From an uncultured Eubacteriales bacterium (lineage in GTDB: Bacteria; Bacillota; Clostridia; Monoglobales; Monoglobaceae): a stretch of 40,707 nucleotides of DNA. Below the pieces are notes generated by a model, which was given only the letters and a program-made list of their open reading frames with translations, was not told where the DNA came from and did no database searches. Positions 33,493 to 40,707 of the stretch are shown piece by piece. A program made the translations under genes and the position numbers. Positions within the stretch are counted from its first letter, which is position 1. Every line of letters begins with the position of its first letter. The stretch lies in assembly GCA_900542675.1 (NCBI GenBank), contig UQOT01000008.1:1-40707 (forward strand), in the 5' to 3' direction.

Positions 33493-34587
33493 ATGTCTTA
33501 CGTTTACAAAAATCACACCGCACTCGAATACGCACAGATGGCGTGCGATACTTTAATGAAGAAGTTTGCTCCCGAAGACCTTCCTCCGAAGGGCAGATTT
33601 CATTATCATCAGGGCGTATTTCTCTCGGGTATGCAAAAGACCTATGAACTCTGCGGCAGCAAGAAATACTATGACTACATAAAAGCGTGGGTTGACTCGA
33701 TTATTGACGAAAACGGTACTATCACAAAGTTTGACAAAACTCAGCTTGATGATATGGAGCCGGGCGTACTTCTGTTTATGCTGTATAAAAAGACGGGAGA
33801 TGAGCGGTATAAGACTGCACTTGATACACTTCTTCCTCTTATAAAAGACTTCCCGAAAAACCCTGAGGGAGGCTTCTGGCACAAGGGACGCTATCCGCAG
33901 CAGATGTGGCTTGACGGACTGTATATGGCAGGTCCTATTTGCTCGGAGTATGCAAAAGAGTTTAATAAGCCTGAGTATTTCGACCTTACCGCAAAGCAGG
34001 TTCTTATGATGGAAGAAAAGACGATTGACAAAAATACCGGCCTTTGGTATCACGCGTGGGATTATGCAAAAGAACAGCCTTGGGCTAATCCCGAGACAGG
34101 TCATTCGCCCGAATTTTGGGGACGTTCAATAGGCTGGGTTCCGGTAGCAATTTTTGAGGATTTAGCATACTTCCCGGACGACTACAAGGATAAACCGGAA
34201 ATGCTTCGCGCGGCAACTGACTTATTAAAGGCTGTCGTAAAATATCAGGACCCTGAGACAGGTTTATGGTATCAGGTAGTTGATAAAGGCGACGATAAGA
34301 ACAATTGGCTTGAATCCTCGTGTACCTGCCTGTTTGTCAGCGCAATCAGCCGTGCAGTCAAAGAAGGTTATATGGATGAGAAGTACCTCGAATACGCAAG
34401 AAAAGGCTATAACGGCATAATCGACCGCCTGAAGTACAACGAAAACGGCGTAATAATCGACAATATATGCGTCGGTACGGGCGTCGGCGATTATGAACAC
34501 TACCTCGCAAGACCGACAAGCGAAAACGACCTCCACGGAGCCGGCGCATTTATACTGATGTGCGTTGAGGCATATAAAGCATTATAA
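33493..34587 (+). CDS. GH105 unsaturated rhamnogalacturonyl hydrolase (YteR/YesR-like)
   Basis: Removes the unsaturated uronic acid left at the non-reducing end after lyases cut pectin (rhamnogalacturonan I). The 364-residue protein has an (alpha/alpha)6-barrel composition, GGFWHKGRYPQQMWLDGLYMAGP with catalytic Asp141 (Bacillus YteR Asp143) and His187 in WYHAWD (YteR His189), then FWGRSIGWV. No signal peptide, so it works on imported oligosaccharides. AAAGGAG precedes the ATG by 8 bases. It is monocistronic, with a strong hairpin after it. Confidence 0.9.
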   Translation: MSYVYKNHTALEYAQMACDTLMKKFAPEDLPPKGRFHYHQGVFLSGMQKTYELCGSKKYYDYIKAWVDSIIDENGTITKFDKTQLDDMEPGVLLFMLYKKTGDERYKTALDTLLPLIKDFPKNPEGGFWHKGRYPQQMWLDGLYMAGPICSEYAKEFNKPEYFDLTAKQVLMMEEKTIDKNTGLWYHAWDYAKEQPWANPETGHSPEFWGRSIGWVPVAIFEDLAYFPDDYKDKPEMLRAATDLLKAVVKYQDPETGLWYQVVDKGDDKNNWLESSCTCLFVSAISRAVKEGYMDEKYLEYARKGYNGIIDRLKYNENGVIIDNICVGTGVGDYEHYLARPTSENDLHGAGAFILMCVEAYKAL

Positions 34588-34596
34588 CTAAAAAAT

Positions 34597-34634
34597 AAAA
34601 TACCCACGCCTATATAAACGGCGTGGGTATTTTA
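34597..34634. terminator. Intrinsic terminator after the GH105 gene
   Basis: A perfect 14-base-pair stem (34597-34610 with 34620-34633), AAAATACCCACGCC and its complement, loop of 9. It is flanked by A and T runs on both sides and may work in both directions. Confidence 0.8.
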
Positions 34635-34639
34635 GTGTA

Positions 34640-34751
34640 TCGAAAAAGTGCTTTTACAAGTAAATTAAGCGTAAAAAGTCGTAGGGATCGTCGAGGTCGT
34701 CGTTCCCTATACACGCTTATGCTATTGTTATGCAAATTAAGACTTTTTCGA
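34640..34751. repeat. Non-coding element bounded by 10-bp inverted repeats
   Basis: TCGAAAAAGT (34640-34649) and ACTTTTTCGA (34742-34751) bound 92 bases. Inside, a second imperfect stem runs from AGGGATCGTCGA to TCGTCGTTCCCT around 34683-34708 with a GTCG-rich centre. It contains no ORF and looks like a small dispersed repeat (MITE-like), although a second copy is not in this window. The region from 34752 to 34788 holds a weak hairpin after the deaminase gene. Confidence 0.5.
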
Positions 34752-34788
34752 CAGCCTAAAGGCGCCCCGTGATGAGACGCCTTATTAG

Positions 34789-35181
34789 TTATTCCGTTAT
34801 ATAAGCGTACGGCAAAAGCTCCGATGCTTTAAACTTCTGGGGCTTACCGCTGACAAGCAATATTACTTCACAGCCAGGAGCATAATCCGACAATATTTGA
34901 CGGCAGTTGCCGCATGGAGGAATAATCTCCTCGCCCTGTTCGCCGCGTACCGCAACTATTGTCTTAAACTCACGTTCTCCGTTTGTTACTGCAGTTCCGA
35001 GCGCCACCTGCTCCGCGCAGGCACTGTGTATAGCATATAGGTTTACACCTTTATATATCCTGCCGGAGCCGCATCTTACCGCAGCGCCTACTGTGTAAAG
35101 TCCTCTTGCTTTATCATAATTGCGCGAAATTGCATCCCTTGCCGCGTCTATTAGCTCATAATCCTCTTTATTAAGTTCCAT
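34789..35181 (-). CDS. Cytidine deaminase-like enzyme (blasticidin-deaminase-like subgroup)
   Basis: A 130-residue zinc deaminase. The zinc motif has the order CAE (SACAEQVAL) and PCGNCRQ. Sequence around GVNLYAIHSACAEQVALGTAVTN and the ELLPYAY end is closer to blasticidin-S deaminases (GVNVYH...CAELVVLGTA) than to classical Cdd, which has GCNIE and CAERTA. Standard pyrimidine salvage remains possible. ATG 35181 is chosen because it gives a normal family length; the longer frame from 35226 overlaps metY. It is the second gene of a metY operon (13-base gap). Confidence 0.75.
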   Translation of the reverse strand: MELNKEDYELIDAARDAISRNYDKARGLYTVGAAVRCGSGRIYKGVNLYAIHSACAEQVALGTAVTNGEREFKTIVAVRGEQGEEIIPPCGNCRQILSDYAPGCEVILLVSGKPQKFKASELLPYAYITE

Positions 35182-35194
35182 AATAACTCTCGTT

Positions 35195-36466
35195 TTAAAT
35201 CCTGTCGAGTGACTGCTGAATATCATCTATGATATCCTGTGCATCCTCTATACCAACCGAAAATCTTATTAAGTCCGGAGTTACACCGGCAGCCTTAAGC
35301 TCCTCGTCATTTAACTGTCTGTGAGTATGGCTTGCGGGGTGGAGCACCGATGTTCTCGCATCCGCAACATGAGTTACAATTGCTGCAAGCTTAAGCCCGT
35401 CCATAAACTTTACTGCGTTTTCTCTGCCGCCCTTTACACCAAAGGATATTACACCGCAGGTGCCGTTTGGCATATATTTTTGTGCAAGCTCGTAATATTT
35501 ATCGCCTTCAAGTCCAGCAAAGCTTACCCAAGAAATTTTATCGTTGGCTTTTAAATATTCGGCAACCTTCTTTGCGTTTTCACAGTGGCGTGCAATTCGC
35601 AGCGAAAGTGTCTCAAGCCCGATATTAAGTAAAAATGCGTTTTGCGGTGATGGTATTGAACCAAGATCTCGCATAACTGTAGCGGTCGCCTTGGTTATGT
35701 AAGCCGCCTTTCCGAAACGCTGTGTATACACAACTCCGTGATAAGATTCATCAGGTGTGGTAAGGCACGCATATTTATCGCCGTATGCCTCCCAGTCAAA
35801 ATTTCCGCTGTCAACTATGGCTCCTCCGACAGATGTTGCGTGACCGTCCATATACTTTGTTGTTGAATGAACCACAATATCCGCGCCCCATTCAAACGGA
35901 CGACAATTTATAGGCGTCGGAAATGTATTGTCAATTATAAGAGGAACACCGTTTTTATGCGCAACCCTCGCAAACTTTTCTATATCCAATACGACAAGCG
36001 CAGGGTTGGCAACGCTCTCGGCAAACATAGCCTTTGTATTCGGTCTGAACGCCTTATTAAGCTCCTCCTCGTCTGCGTCGGGATCAACAAAAGTAACATC
36101 AATTCCCATTTTTTTAAGAGTCACGCCAAAAAGGTTAAAGGTTCCACCGTATACAGTTGATGAGCACACAAAATGGTCGCCCGCACTGCAAATATTAAAT
36201 ATTGAATAGAAGCACGCAGCCTGTCCGGATGATGTGAGCATACCTGCAACTCCGCCCTCAAGCGCGGTAATCTTTGCAGCAACAGCATCGTTGGTCGGAT
36301 TTGCGAGACGGGTATAAAAGTATCCGTCCTCTTCTAAATCAAAAAGCCTGCCCATCTGCTCTGTTGAGCTGTATTTAAAAGTTGTGCTTTGATATACCGG
36401 CAAAACTCTGGCTTCGCCGTTTTTCGGCTCATAACCCGCCTGAACACATTTTGTATCAATTCTCAT
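35195..36466 (-). CDS. metY: O-acetylhomoserine sulfhydrylase
   Basis: Makes homocysteine from O-acetylhomoserine and sulfide with PLP. The 423-residue length fits MetY. The PLP signatures are visible: YTRLANPTNDAVAAKI, SSGQAACFYSI, PLIIDNTFPTPINCRP, and the lysine site VVHSTTKYMDGHATSVGGAI. ATG 36466 follows GGAAGGAG by 7 bases; the upstream extension to 36538 would overlap the promoter and has no such site. It has its own promoter and carries the deaminase gene behind it. Confidence 0.92.
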   Translation of the reverse strand: MRIDTKCVQAGYEPKNGEARVLPVYQSTTFKYSSTEQMGRLFDLEEDGYFYTRLANPTNDAVAAKITALEGGVAGMLTSSGQAACFYSIFNICSAGDHFVCSSTVYGGTFNLFGVTLKKMGIDVTFVDPDADEEELNKAFRPNTKAMFAESVANPALVVLDIEKFARVAHKNGVPLIIDNTFPTPINCRPFEWGADIVVHSTTKYMDGHATSVGGAIVDSGNFDWEAYGDKYACLTTPDESYHGVVYTQRFGKAAYITKATATVMRDLGSIPSPQNAFLLNIGLETLSLRIARHCENAKKVAEYLKANDKISWVSFAGLEGDKYYELAQKYMPNGTCGVISFGVKGGRENAVKFMDGLKLAAIVTHVADARTSVLHPASHTHRQLNDEELKAAGVTPDLIRFSVGIEDAQDIIDDIQQSLDRI

Positions 36467-36509
36467 TGAAAATCTCCTTCCAAGTATATTATTTTTACAT
36501 ATTAACACA

Positions 36510-36538
36510 ATAATAACACATTTTCCGCTTTCCGTCAA
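36510..36538 (-). promoter_or_regulatory. Predicted promoter of metY
   Basis: Minus strand TTGACG (36533-36538), 17-base spacer, TATTAT (36510-36515) with TGT in extended position. It starts directly after the stop of the 56-residue gene. No SAM riboswitch fits the 40-base leader. Confidence 0.6.
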
Positions 36539-36540
36539 CT

Positions 36541-36711
36541 CTAATCGTCATTAACGATACTGATGTTTATTTCGGGAACCGCTACCGTTTCATACTGCAC
36601 GGCAGGAGGTACTTTTTCGCTTTCGGTGAAGGTCACTTTTCCCGTATGTACCTCCGGCACAGCCAAATTTTCAATATCGACCGTAAATTCCGTATTCACA
36701 TTATCCTTCAT
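36541..36711 (-). CDS. Small acidic protein of unknown function (56 residues)
   Basis: A short frame with a clear ribosome binding site: CGGAGGATATAGTATG, 13 bases after the gltS stop, in the same direction. The product has alternating hydrophobic and polar residues (FTVDIENLAVPEV, YETVAVPEINISIV) with two Val-Pro-Glu elements, suggesting a small beta structure. It has no signal peptide, membrane segment or cysteine. I do not recognise it. Strong SD, tight spacing and co-direction support translation with gltS. Confidence 0.6.
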   Translation of the reverse strand: MKDNVNTEFTVDIENLAVPEVHTGKVTFTESEKVPPAVQYETVAVPEINISIVNDD

Positions 36712-36724
36712 ACTATATCCTCCG

Positions 36725-37915
36725 TTAAAACATATTTATAAAGAAAGTGATTGTAAGACTGTTTAAAAAATCTGCAAACATACTGCCTATTATCGGAACA
36801 AGAAGATACGCCTTGACGGAAGGTGAAAATTTTTCGGTCAGCGCCTGCATATTAGCCATAGCGTTCGGAGTGGCACCCATTCCAAACCCGCAGGTTCCCG
36901 CCGAAAGCACCGCCGCATCGTAGTCACGTCCCATAATATTAAATACAACAAGGTAAGAAAACAGAAACATCATAATCGTTTGCCCTGCAAGCAGTATCAA
37001 AAGCGGCAGAGCCAGCTCAGCAAGCTGCCAAAGCTTCAGCGTTATCATCGCTATACCCAAAAACAGCGACAGACAAATTCCGCCGATATCATTAATTTCA
37101 CCCATACAAACAGTGAAGCGCTTACTGTATTCGCTGACATTGCGCATAATTGCCGCAATTATCATAGCGCCGATATATACCGGGAATGTCATTCCCGTCT
37201 TGCTGAGCAGCCACGAAACAAGCGTTCCGAGTCCCATAGCAATTGCAATCTGATACGCAGCCATCGGATACATACTGACGCTGCGCCTATGCTTTTTTTC
37301 CTCCTCAACAAGAGGTGTGTCATCCTCGGGCACAACTGTCTTTAAAAGGTCTTTTTTAATAATAAGTCTGCGTCCTACAGGTCCGCCCATAAGTGAACCT
37401 GCCACAAGTCCAAATGTCGCAGCTGCAGTACAGATAGTTGCCGCACCTCTAACCCCAAAGTCCTCGAGTACCGGTCCGAAAGCTCCTGCTGTGCCGTGTC
37501 CGCCTATCATAGGTATTGAACCGGTACAGAGACCGACAAGCGGATGAATTCCTATAAAATCTGCAAGTCCGACCGCCACTAAGTTCTGAATTATAATTAG
37601 CGCAATAACGCAGACTAAAAACAAAACCAAACTAACTCCGCCGCTCTTTAATACCTTAAGATTTGCCTGAAATCCGACAGATGTGAAAAACATTACCATA
37701 CATACATCCTTAAGCGTTTCGTCAAACATCAATTCGGCGATACCTGTCACATAAAGTATGCAAGATAGTATAGCAAAAAGCAGTCCTCCTATAACCGGCG
37801 AAGGAATGCAGAACGTTTCGAGAAACTTAATACGTTTTTTAAGAAAAGCCCCGAGGAATAATACCAAAACAGCAAGTCCGATGGTCTGATACATATCAAG
37901 AGATATACTATTCAT
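36725..37915 (-). CDS. gltS: Sodium/glutamate symporter GltS
   Basis: Imports glutamate with sodium. The 396-residue protein has ten or more membrane segments and the family signatures: IPSPVIGGLLFA in the first half, GSIPMIGGHGTAGAFGP at the first re-entrant loop, and GTCGFGMGATPNAMANM at the second. ATG 37915 is chosen because AAAGGGGG precedes it by 6 bases; its first bases overlap the TAXI gene stop by 8. Usually GltS works without any binding protein; here a TAXI receptor gene is directly coupled to it. Confidence 0.92.
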   Translation of the reverse strand: MNSISLDMYQTIGLAVLVLFLGAFLKKRIKFLETFCIPSPVIGGLLFAILSCILYVTGIAELMFDETLKDVCMVMFFTSVGFQANLKVLKSGGVSLVLFLVCVIALIIIQNLVAVGLADFIGIHPLVGLCTGSIPMIGGHGTAGAFGPVLEDFGVRGAATICTAAATFGLVAGSLMGGPVGRRLIIKKDLLKTVVPEDDTPLVEEEKKHRRSVSMYPMAAYQIAIAMGLGTLVSWLLSKTGMTFPVYIGAMIIAAIMRNVSEYSKRFTVCMGEINDIGGICLSLFLGIAMITLKLWQLAELALPLLILLAGQTIMMFLFSYLVVFNIMGRDYDAAVLSAGTCGFGMGATPNAMANMQALTEKFSPSVKAYLLVPIIGSMFADFLNSLTITFFINMF

Positions 37916-38873
37916 TGCCATCCCCCTTTGACACATTTATACCCTGTTCCTTATAATACTTTTCCGCACCGCTGTGAAATGCAATGGGTATGTCCTCAAT
38001 TGCAGAGTGTGTATCAAGTGCTGTACTGCCTCCGGCAGCAAACTGAAGCTTGGTACTGTTATCAAACAGCCCCTTTGTAATCTTATATACCGCATCCTCG
38101 GAAAGCTCATCGCTTGCTATAAGTACCGTTTTAATACCGAGCACCTCGACGTCCTCGGTCTGACCTTTATAACTTCCGGCCTCGATTGTATATTTCGTAT
38201 ATCCTCTATTACTGTCAATCAAACGGTTGGCAACAGTTTCATCTATAGGCAGCAGACGGATGTTTTTCAGTTTGGCAAGCTCTGTTACAGCTGTTGTCGG
38301 CACGCCGGCAGTGCAGAAAAAGGCGTCAATATTACCCTTTTCCATCTCGGCTGCCGAATTTGTGAAGGATAAATACTCAGCGTCAATCATATCCTCACTG
38401 AGCCCGTAGCCGGACAGAATTTGCAGTGCATTAAGCAGCACTCCCGATTCCTTCTCACCCAAAGATACCCGCTTTCCGTATAAATCGCCGACGCTTTTTA
38501 TATCGGAATTTGCAGAAACAACTATCTGGCACGCTTCTGTATATAAACCGGCGATTGCGGAATATCCGCTAATTTTTCTGTCAAACATACCCGAGCCGTA
38601 TTCTGCATCACGTAAAATATCACTTTGTGTAAGTGCAAGCTTGACATATCCTCCGTCCATCAGTCTGATATTGGCAACCGACCCCGCCGTCTCACGAACT
38701 TTAAAATTAAGCTCAGGATAATCGTCGGTGATTGCATTAGTAAGAGCCGTACCGTAAGCATAATAACTTCCACCGACACTGCCTGTACCAAAGCTGATTT
38801 CACCTCTGCCCGAGCAGCCTGCCATAAGCAGCATAACAAGTATAAGCGCAGCAGCACATAAAAATCGTTTCAT
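37908..38873 (-). CDS. TAXI-family solute-binding lipoprotein
   Basis: A 321-residue lipoprotein with lipobox LMAGC (Cys20). The TAXI pattern is clear: ISFGTGSVGGSYYAYGTAL at the N-terminus, then LALTQSDILRDA and the AFFCTAGVPTTAV segment. Such proteins normally feed TRAP permeases (DctM/DctQ fusions); no such permease is nearby. A Thermus TAXI protein is known to bind glutamate/glutamine, and the next gene is the glutamate symporter gltS, overlapping by 8 bases. GGAGGAAG precedes ATG 38873. It lies 22 bases after the ABC ATPase gene. Confidence 0.88.
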   Translation of the reverse strand: MKRFLCAAALILVMLLMAGCSGRGEISFGTGSVGGSYYAYGTALTNAITDDYPELNFKVRETAGSVANIRLMDGGYVKLALTQSDILRDAEYGSGMFDRKISGYSAIAGLYTEACQIVVSANSDIKSVGDLYGKRVSLGEKESGVLLNALQILSGYGLSEDMIDAEYLSFTNSAAEMEKGNIDAFFCTAGVPTTAVTELAKLKNIRLLPIDETVANRLIDSNRGYTKYTIEAGSYKGQTEDVEVLGIKTVLIASDELSEDAVYKITKGLFDNSTKLQFAAGGSTALDTHSAIEDIPIAFHSGAEKYYKEQGINVSKGDGNE

Positions 38874-38895
38874 CACACAGCTTCCTCCGAAAAAC

Positions 38896-39669
38896 CTAAT
38901 TTCCACATTCAATACTTATCTCGTTAAACATTTTTAAATAGTCGTCTATACTCGTATTCTCTTTATCGGCGCCGCTCTTGTCAAGAACAATTCCGCCGTC
39001 GTGCATCATTATGGTGCGTGTGCCGTACTTTACGGCATGACGAAGATTGTGTGTCACCATAAGAGTGGTTATTTTCTTCTCAAAAACCACCTTTTCGGTC
39101 AGCGCCATTACGATATCGCTCGATTTCGGGTCAAGAGCCGCCGTATGCTCGTCAAGCAACAAAAGCTTAGGCGTGTTCATAGTTGCCATTATAAGCGCAA
39201 GCGCTTGTCTCTGTCCGCCCGAAAGAGTTCCGGCAGGAGTTTCCATACGGTCCTCAAGTCCCATACCGAGCTGACTTAACTGCTCGCGGTAAAAATCCTT
39301 GCGCTTCTTGTTAAGCCCGAACGAAAGTCCGAAGGGCTTACCCTTGTTATCGGCAACAGACAGATTTTCCCATATGGTCATTGAAGAACACGTACCCATT
39401 GCGGGGTTTTGAAAAACTCGTCCTATATTACTGTAGCGTTTGTAGCTCTTCTGCTTTGTTATATCCTTGCCGCCAAGCACAACAGAGCCGCCGTCAGGCT
39501 TTATATTCCCGGAAATTATGTTAAGAAGTGTGGTCTTTCCCGAACCGTTTGAACCGATTATTCCTGCAAATTCACCGTACTTGATATCAAGGTTAAATCC
39601 GCTGAACAAAACCTTTTCGTCAATGGTTCCTAAATTAAATGTCTTATAAATACCGTTTACGCTAAGCAT
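38896..39669 (-). CDS. ABC transporter ATP-binding protein (TrpZ-like)
   Basis: A 257-residue ATPase with Walker A GSNGSGKTTLL, signature LSGGQRQ, Walker B LLLLDEHTAALD and the H-loop MVTHN. The LDEHTAALD form is typical of the TrpXYZ-type uptake systems (family of PF04392 binding proteins). It overlaps the permease by 8 bases. Substrate cannot be read directly; tryptophan or tyrosine is known for relatives. Confidence 0.85.
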   Translation of the reverse strand: MLSVNGIYKTFNLGTIDEKVLFSGFNLDIKYGEFAGIIGSNGSGKTTLLNIISGNIKPDGGSVVLGGKDITKQKSYKRYSNIGRVFQNPAMGTCSSMTIWENLSVADNKGKPFGLSFGLNKKRKDFYREQLSQLGMGLEDRMETPAGTLSGGQRQALALIMATMNTPKLLLLDEHTAALDPKSSDIVMALTEKVVFEKKITTLMVTHNLRHAVKYGTRTIMMHDGGIVLDKSGADKENTSIDDYLKMFNEISIECGN

Positions 39670-40558
39670 CTATATTCATAGCTCCCTTCTTCTTTTTGTC
39701 AAGCACAAACATATTGAGAAGCAGTGTTGCGATAAACAGCGCAGTAATTACCATATTTGTGTCGCTCGGAAGCAGTCCCGAAGCAAGCGCTGCGTATGTA
39801 CAAGCCTTATATACTATCATACCCAAAAGAACGCCTGTGGTCACACGAAGAAATCCGATTTTTTTAAACAGGGTCGTACCTATTATAACAGCCGCAAGCC
39901 CCATAACCACGGTGCCGGTGCCTGCGCCAACGGCAAACTGACGCGTATACTCGCAGTTAACTGCACCCGCGAGAGCGACAAGGCCGTTTGAAATAGCAAG
40001 ACCTATAATCTTTATCCTACCCGGATTTTGGGCAAGAGTAGACACAAGACCTTCGTTATCTCCGACTGTTCTCAAAAGAAACCCTGATTTCGTACGCAAA
40101 TACCAGTCAAGCATAAATTTTGCAATCAGCATAATGCCGATTAAAACTATTACCTTAGAATAATCCGCAAAACCCTGGGGCAGAATGTTAGAAACCTGCG
40201 TAAATATATTCGGTGAATTAACACTCATAAACACCGTTGCCGTTCCGGCAATACGATAGTTTATCGAATACAAAGCGGTCATCGTAAGTATACCGCATAG
40301 CAGGTTTTTAATTCTCAAAACAACATTCAAAAATCCCGTAAATGCGCCCGCCAAGCAGCCTGCCAAAAATGCGATAATAAGACTTAGCCACGGATTTACG
40401 CCGATTGAAGTAAGAGTCACGCACAATGCCGCTCCGAGCGGAAAGGTTCCGTCAACCGACAAATCCGGAAAGTCCAAAATACTGTAACTGATATACACTC
40501 CGAGTGCCATTATTCCGTAAATAAAGCCCTGCTCGAGAATACTTATTAAAACGTCCAT
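39662..40558 (-). CDS. ABC transporter permease (TrpY-like, branched-chain type fold)
   Basis: A 298-residue membrane protein with about eight segments, homologous to the BPD-transport-2 permeases. GIMALGVYISYSILDFPDLSVDGTFPLGAA is the signature of the TrpY-type permease in this family, and TVGDNEGLVSTLAQNP is the cytoplasmic loop that contacts the ATPase. AAGGAG lies 6 bases before the ATG. The TRAP regulator earlier in this window makes tryptophan as a substrate an interesting possibility, but it is only an inference. Confidence 0.85.
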   Translation of the reverse strand: MDVLISILEQGFIYGIMALGVYISYSILDFPDLSVDGTFPLGAALCVTLTSIGVNPWLSLIIAFLAGCLAGAFTGFLNVVLRIKNLLCGILTMTALYSINYRIAGTATVFMSVNSPNIFTQVSNILPQGFADYSKVIVLIGIMLIAKFMLDWYLRTKSGFLLRTVGDNEGLVSTLAQNPGRIKIIGLAISNGLVALAGAVNCEYTRQFAVGAGTGTVVMGLAAVIIGTTLFKKIGFLRVTTGVLLGMIVYKACTYAALASGLLPSDTNMVITALFIATLLLNMFVLDKKKKGAMNIDA

Positions 40559-40595
40559 TTGTTTCTCCTTAAATCATACAAAACCGTTTATTTCA

Positions 40596-40630
40596 GCAGA
40601 TACGGGCGACCCTGTCCGGCCGCCCGCTGC
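40596..40630 (-). promoter_or_regulatory. GC-rich hairpin between binding-protein and permease genes
   Basis: CGGGCG (40603-40608) pairs with CGCCCG (40621-40626), and GCAG/CTGC can pair outside. There is no T run, so it is probably an RNA-stabilising or processing hairpin that raises binding-protein levels relative to the permease. Confidence 0.5.
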
Positions 40631-40651
40631 ATATTAAATTTATTCTTTCTT

Positions 40652-40707
40652 CTATTTTTTGTCCGCGATCTCAAGAATGTCTGCAGGAAGCGTTATTCCG
40701 AGAGCAG
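40652..40707 (-). CDS. C-terminal end of an ABC substrate-binding protein (TrpX-like), partial
   Basis: Only the last 18 residues are inside: A-L-G-I-T-L-P-A-D-I-L-E-I-A-D-K-K and stop. A start of ALGxTLP is typical for the end of PF04392 binding proteins, and the position upstream of the permease and ATPase fits a complete three-gene importer. The rest is outside the window. Confidence 0.65.
   Translation of the reverse strand, partial: ALGITLPADILEIADKK

Noticed and set aside
36467..36509. A SAM riboswitch before metY
   Set aside because: The predicted leader is about 40 bases, far too short for an S-box.

Overview
The window reads as chromosome of a spore-forming Clostridia-like Firmicute. 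The signs are sporulation genes (yunB, spoIIGA, sigE), HPr with the regulatory Ser46, a TRAP (mtrB) gene, S-layer-homology and copper-amine-oxidase-N surface domains, strong AGGAGG ribosome binding sites, many TTGACA/TATAAT promoters, and a mid-to-low G+C. A GH13 enzyme and a GH105 unsaturated-uronyl hydrolase suggest a fibre or pectin degrader. I cannot name the species.

Layout. 1-1.5 kb: a fused hisZ-hisG gene (minus strand, cut by the window edge). 1.5-4 kb: a minus-strand operon of mtrB (trp RNA-binding attenuation protein), pyruvate kinase and a hotdog thioesterase, then yunB. 5-6.3 kb: an intracellular GH13 enzyme. 6.4-10.1 kb: a markedly AT-rich insert with a TetR regulator, two copies of one palindromic operator, a DUF4097 lipoprotein, a membrane protein with a permuted papain-like domain, a TVP38/DedA-like membrane protein, and a broken cysteine-rich KTR gene. 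10.2-13.5 kb: minus-strand operon mntP, Cys-rich protein, pdp, nnrE. 13.6-15.8 kb: a surface-anchored ComEC-type hydrolase, DUF3006 and a small membrane protein. 15.8-17.4 kb: a single open frame that fuses spoIIGA (pro-sigma-E protease) to sigE. 17.6-20.4 kb: GltD-like oxidoreductase and cardiolipin synthase. 20.5-28.5 kb: a long tight operon secA-prfB-prfA-tsaC-ywlE-rimI-tsaD. 28.6-30.9 kb: uvrC and ptsH. 31-34.6 kb: a secreted 758-residue protein and the GH105 hydrolase. 34.8-36.5 kb: metY and a cytidine-deaminase-like gene. 36.5-40.7 kb: a minus-strand transport operon with a TrpXYZ-like ABC importer, a TAXI binding protein, the GltS glutamate symporter and a 56-residue unknown protein.

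The most unusual points are four. (1) spoIIGA and sigE are joined in frame, so the protease and its substrate can be made as one chain, while an internal Shine-Dalgarno and ATG could also give free sigma-E. (2) prfB has the usual +1 frameshift layout, but the in-frame stop is UAA instead of UGA, and prfA lies directly downstream. (3) A TRAP gene sits at the head of the pyk operon. (4) A TetR-controlled envelope module looks horizontally acquired. No tRNA, rRNA, CRISPR array or intact insertion sequence was seen.
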